Positions 60,162 through 64,000 of a stretch of DNA of 64,000 nt are shown in pieces. Below the pieces are notes generated by a model. That model searched no databases. It was not told where the DNA came from and was given only the letters and a program-made list of their open reading frames with translations. Source of the DNA: Cunninghamella blakesleeana (Eukaryota; Mucoromycota; Mucoromycetes; Mucorales; Cunninghamellaceae). Position 1 is the stretch's first letter, and each line of letters starts with the position of its first letter. The stretch is taken from contig JAFCIZ010000006.1 in the NCBI GenBank assembly GCA_017871115.1, positions 1,922,001-1,986,000 on the forward strand. The letters run 5' to 3'. Made by a program: the position numbers and the translations under genes.

Positions 60162-61108
60162 ATGGAAGATAACAAGACTCCCGATATTCCTTTACCTTGT
60201 ACCGCAGGATGTGGATTTTATGGAAATAAAATATATAATAATATGTGTTCTAAATGTTTTAAAGACTTTACCGAAAAACAAAAAGCAGGTAAACACAACT
60301 ATTACATCATATATAATAGAACAAATATATATATATATATATATATAATTAATAGAAATAGAAATATTCATATATCTCGGTTTATTTTTATTTTATTTTT
60401 TTGATAGATAATAATAAAACAGAACAAGAAACCATTGCATCATCTATTTCAGAAACCCCTTCTATTCAAGACACAATAGATACTATTATAACAGAAACCA
60501 ATAAAAAAGAAGAACAAGAAAAACAAGAAGCACAATTAGAAGAAGAAAAACAAGAAAAAACTAAGGATACAGCAACAACTCCCTTATCCACTGATACTAC
60601 TTCAACAGCTGTAGAAGAAAAATCGATACCATTAAATAAAGAAGAACAAGAAGAAAAAAAACAAGAAGATAAACCTATTCAAAAAAATAAAGGAAGATGT
60701 TTTACTTGTCGAACAAAGGTAAATAAAAATATATGTTTTAATTAAAAAAGAGAAAGAGATAAAAGATTAAAAGCAAAATTAAACATTATATATATGTCTA
60801 TTTATTCTTATATTTATATTTTCTTTTGGTTAGATTCCTTTGACAAAACAATTAACAAACAAATGTCGATGTGAATTTGTATTCTGTGATTCTCATCGAT
60901 ATCCTGATAAACATGAATGCCAATTTGATCATGCTTCTATGGATAAAGGTAACAATAATTATATATATAAAATGAAAAAAATGATGATGGTTAATTATTA
61001 ATCATTGCCTGCGTTTCTTTTTTTTTAGGTATATTGGCCAAAAATAATCCTAAATTAAATGATAAACCAAGAGGAGGAAGATCTATTCAACGATTAGATA
61101 GTTTTTAA
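60162..61108 (+). CDS. A20/AN1 zinc-finger protein (ZFAND5/6 or plant SAP type)
   Basis: Four exons (60162-60288, 60408-60718, 60834-60948, 61029-61108) sum to 633 nt, 210 residues. An A20 finger lies at the N-terminus, with CTAGCGFYGNKIYNNMCSKC giving C-x3-C-x11-C-x2-C. A Glu/Lys/Gln-rich charged linker of about 95 residues follows. The C-terminal AN1 finger reads RCFTCRTKIPL, CRCEFVFCDSHRYPDKHEC, with the full Cys/His set (C-x2-C, C-x-C, C-x4-C-x2-H, H-x-C). Animal ZFAND5/6 and plant SAP proteins with this layout bind ubiquitin through A20 and act in stress response and proteasome delivery. That role is inferred here. Identity as an A20/AN1 protein is firm. Confidence 0.95.
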
Positions 61109-61957
61109 GAACAACTTGGAAAATGATGACGTTATTTTTTTTACTTTTTTTTTTTTAATCCAACTTATATAAAAGATATATATGTGCACCACAAAAATAT
61201 TTTCATTTCTTTATAATAATAAATCTTTTCCCTCTCTCTCTCTCTCTCTTATTCTTTTATCTTATCTCCTTTTTTATTATTTATTTATTTCCTTTTCTAG
61301 CATGATGAAAAAAAAAAGGTAATCTATCATTCAGTAAATAAATAAATAAAAATAAAAAGGAATGGGTTTTTTTTAAGACAATATAAAAATAAAAAACAAT
61401 GTCATCATGTATGGTCATGTGGTTTTATCAAACCAAGTAGCTTGAGGTGCCTAATGCTATTCTACACACGTGATTTGAATGATTTAGGAAATGGTTTAGA
61501 AGGGTGAATGGATTAGTACGTATGGACGAATTAATTGATTATGACACTAAAAAAAAAGATTCTTTGTTCTTTTCCTTTTACAAAACCCAATTTGTTGTCG
61601 TCGAAGGAAACACTAAAAATAATAAAAAAGATGATGATGGAATTTATTATATATTTATTAGAAATTGACCGCTATCTAGTATTATTTTTTCAAGTGGGTA
61701 TATGTATGTTTGCTCAGTAATTTATTTTATTTTATGTATATATTTACTTTTATATAATTATTTACTTGGTAAAGTCTTGTAGTGATGATAAATCTTTTAA
61801 TCAAATATTATCCAGCTATTATCACCATTATTATATAAAATATATTATTTTTACATAGGCATTAATTATTTTTCTTTTTCTTTTTTTTTTTTAAAAAAAA
61901 CATTTTCCTATCTAGGTATCTTTTATTGTTTATTTCATGAAATGAATGAATGGATGA

Positions 61958-62005
<48 letters not shown>

Positions 62006-62753
62006 AAAAAAAAAAAAAGAATTGATAGCTTTTATTAAATTTATTAAAACGACCCATTGGATAGAATATATAAATATGGCAATCGTCGATTAATTTTTTT
62101 AACAAAAAAAAATTGACTACGGTAATGGAATATTCTTGAATAATTTTATTATTTTAATAAAACTATAGGAATAAAATCATAACAATAATAAAAAAAAAAA
62201 AGGTTAATAAATATCCGCACATACTAAATAATTACAATTACAATTCCAACTACTTTATCTACTTTTTTTTTTTTTTTTTAAAATGATGATGATGTTTTAT
62301 TTTATTTTGTTTTTTAATAATCCACTAATATAGTATTATTTTTAAAAAGTAATATAAAGTAATGGGTCTAATATAGTAAAGTAAATAAAAATAAAAATAA
62401 AACGGTTATATATATATATTATTATTATTACTATTATTATTATTAAAAGCTTATCGTGTATTTTACTTTTTCATGTGGTTATTAAGTAATATCTCATGAT
62501 CACTGATTTTTATTGCGGACGGAATTCAATAAAGTTATATAAATATATATTATATGCGTATACATATTGTACATAAATTTTTAACCAAAAATTTTAACCA
62601 GGAATAAAAAAATTTTAGGAGTTTGAAAAAAAAATATATATGCCTTATTTAACAAGACATTTTTTTTTTACTCTCTCTTTCTCCTTTTTTTCACTTTTTT
62701 CACTTTACTTTATTTTACTTCTTACTTTTACTATTATTTATTAAAAAAACAAT
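61109..62753. other. 1.65-kb spacer rich in microsatellites
   Basis: No convincing gene. A second CT-rich run lies near 61231-61249. The stretch also holds the (GAAA)n tract listed separately, a T12A8 junction at 61881-61900, and a pyrimidine-rich leader at about 62659-62735 before the next ATG. The 61535-61720 frame shows no domain. Confidence 0.5.
61956..62018 (+). repeat. (GAAA)n microsatellite ending in poly-A
   Basis: About twelve GAAA units, preceded by the related AATGAATGAATGGATGAAAG, run into a poly-A stretch. It is a pure purine tract of about 60 bp, so it could form triplex-like structure; no gene overlaps it. Confidence 0.92.
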
Positions 62754-63386
62754 ATGATGAACACACAATATTTACAGCGACTCTCATTTCAAAAGTTAGA
62801 AATGCAACCAGCTAATAGCTCTTTACATTCTTTTGTACTTATTCGTAATGCTTTATTACATTCTATTCAAACACAACAACAAGAAGATAGTTGGTTAGAT
62901 GCTTGTTTTGATGAACTAACGCCCGACACTACTGTTTTAATGAATGATCATGACACTTTATTAATGGATGATGATTATGATGATGAGGATGATGAACAAG
63001 ACTACCAAGATGAAGAAGAATATAATTATCCTCCTATTTATAAAAGTATTAATAATGGAGACGAACGAACGGAAAGAATCATTATAGAACCAGAAGAAGA
63101 ATCTATTTTATATTTTGATGATTTAGAAGATATGGAGATGTTAATAGAAGAAGATGATGATGAGTCGGATGAAGATAATGATCAAGGTCCTATTTCGCCA
63201 GAACAATCAGCTTTATCATCACCTACTTTTTATAGAAAACCTTTTAGTGGAACACCTGCTTTTTTCATATCGATGGATGAAGATGAAGAAAATGATGATA
63301 ATAATAATGATAGTACTATTACAACTTCTTCTAAATCACACCATCATCATCATACTATTGAAAAATCAGCTATTTTAAAATTATAA
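62754..63386 (+). CDS. Acidic, largely disordered protein, hypothetical
   Basis: A single open frame of 210 residues, starting MMNTQYLQRLSFQKLEMQPA (the second Met is one codon later). The first 55 residues look ordered and amphipathic (SSLHSFVLIRNALLHSIQTQ then DSWLDACFDEL). The rest is dominated by Asp/Glu runs, with a short FYRKPFSGTPAFFISMDEDE patch and a His run before the C-terminal IEKSAILKL. No signal peptide or membrane segment is seen. A long pyrimidine leader directly upstream supports expression. No family is recognised. The mix of a helical N-terminus and acidic patches resembles nuclear or cell-cycle adaptors, but this is only a resemblance. Confidence 0.62.
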   Translation: MMNTQYLQRLSFQKLEMQPANSSLHSFVLIRNALLHSIQTQQQEDSWLDACFDELTPDTTVLMNDHDTLLMDDDYDDEDDEQDYQDEEEYNYPPIYKSINNGDERTERIIIEPEEESILYFDDLEDMEMLIEEDDDESDEDNDQGPISPEQSALSSPTFYRKPFSGTPAFFISMDEDEENDDNNNDSTITTSSKSHHHHHTIEKSAILKL

Positions 63387-64000
63387 ATACTATGGTAACT
63401 ACGGTAAACCACTACTTAGTAATAGGAATGATCCATCATGCGACACCCATTTTTTTTTTTTACTGCGCCGATAAATTCAAATTCATATTAACTCGCAGCG
63501 ACACACACATATACATACCTTTGTTATATTATTCATCATTATCATTTTTTAAAAAATATTATTAATTCATTCTTCATATCCATTTTTTTTATTATTTTAT
63601 TCATGTTAGTCTATTTTTTTTTATTATTATTTTTCCTTGTAAATTTATTTCATCACATTTTATATATATATATATATATTATCTATCTAACCTCAACAAA
63701 CATTCATATAATAATATACTCCCTCAACTCATTCTAAATAAAAAAAACCCCTCTCCTTTTTTTTACGTATCTTTTTTTTTAAAAAAAAATTCAAATCATA
63801 TCAATTATAAATAACAAACAAATATTAATATTAATGATAATCAGTCATAAATAATAAATAATAATAATAATATATATATAATATAAAAATATTCTTTTTT
63901 TAGTTTGTGTGTGAATATCTCTCTAACATTTATGTAAAAATTATTGATAATTTTTTAAACCAATCTCCGATCTATACTTTTTTTGTATATGATGTGCGTC
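63387..64000. other. 3' flank to window end
   Basis: I see no gene in the last 600 bp. It includes a TA run near 63661-63679 and a T9A9 junction at 63772-63789. Pyrimidine-rich sequence could be the promoter of a gene beyond the window. Confidence 0.4.

Noticed and set aside
61535..61720. 61-codon open frame in the 61-62.7 kb spacer
   Set aside because: No domain, no upstream leader, low complexity.

Overview
This window is nuclear DNA from a fungus. Genes lie on both strands, most are split by many short AT-rich introns with GT..AG ends, and spacers are full of A/T homopolymers and (TA)n or (ATT)n tracts. The gene set (condensin SMC4, COP9 subunit 1, Gin4-type kinase, Pho85-type cyclin, fungal-type MCT permeases) is fungal. 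Several animal-like genes (AF9/ENL-like YEATS-AHD protein, FAM32A, NRBF2/Atg38-like protein) point to an early-diverging lineage. My best guess is a low-GC Mucoromycota/Mucorales species; that placement is inference and no genus can be named from the sequence alone.

Layout. 1-11 kb: SKI2 RNA helicase (minus, cut by the window start), divergent from a PA2G4/EBP1-like protein; a two-domain Myb-like protein; an F-BAR protein. 12-18 kb: SMC4 in 16 exons. 18-27 kb: a class I glutamine amidotransferase-like protein, Rab geranylgeranyl transferase alpha, a YEATS-AHD protein, a small coiled-coil protein, FAM32A and an alpha/beta hydrolase. 28-36 kb: a second Myb-like protein, a long gene-poor spacer, CSN1, an intronless secreted protein of unknown family, and a repeat-bearing spacer. 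36-46 kb: an MIT/coiled-coil protein resembling NRBF2/Atg38, a Ser-rich disordered protein, and two tandem MCT-type transporters. 47-59 kb: a Gin4/BRSK-type kinase, a SAPS-domain phosphatase regulator, a helical tail-anchored protein, diphthine synthase DPH5 and a PCL-type cyclin. 60-64 kb: an A20/AN1 zinc-finger protein and an acidic disordered protein.

Most genes are single-copy housekeeping functions with no operon-like logic. Loose themes are cell division and polarity (SMC4, F-BAR, Gin4-like kinase, PCL cyclin, SAPS) and membrane traffic or autophagy (RabGGTase, NRBF2-like). For 11 genes I joined the exons by hand and the lengths came out as whole numbers of codons, which supports those models, including a 13-nt micro-exon, a GC-AG intron and a first exon made only of the start codon.

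The least ordinary part is 30.5-35.3 kb. It holds an intronless secreted protein that I cannot assign, and several copies of a short motif (core GGTTATAACTTAGAT), two of them forming a perfect 24-bp inverted pair. I saw no tRNA, rRNA, CRISPR array or intact transposon. I found no clear multi-gene system that is undescribed.
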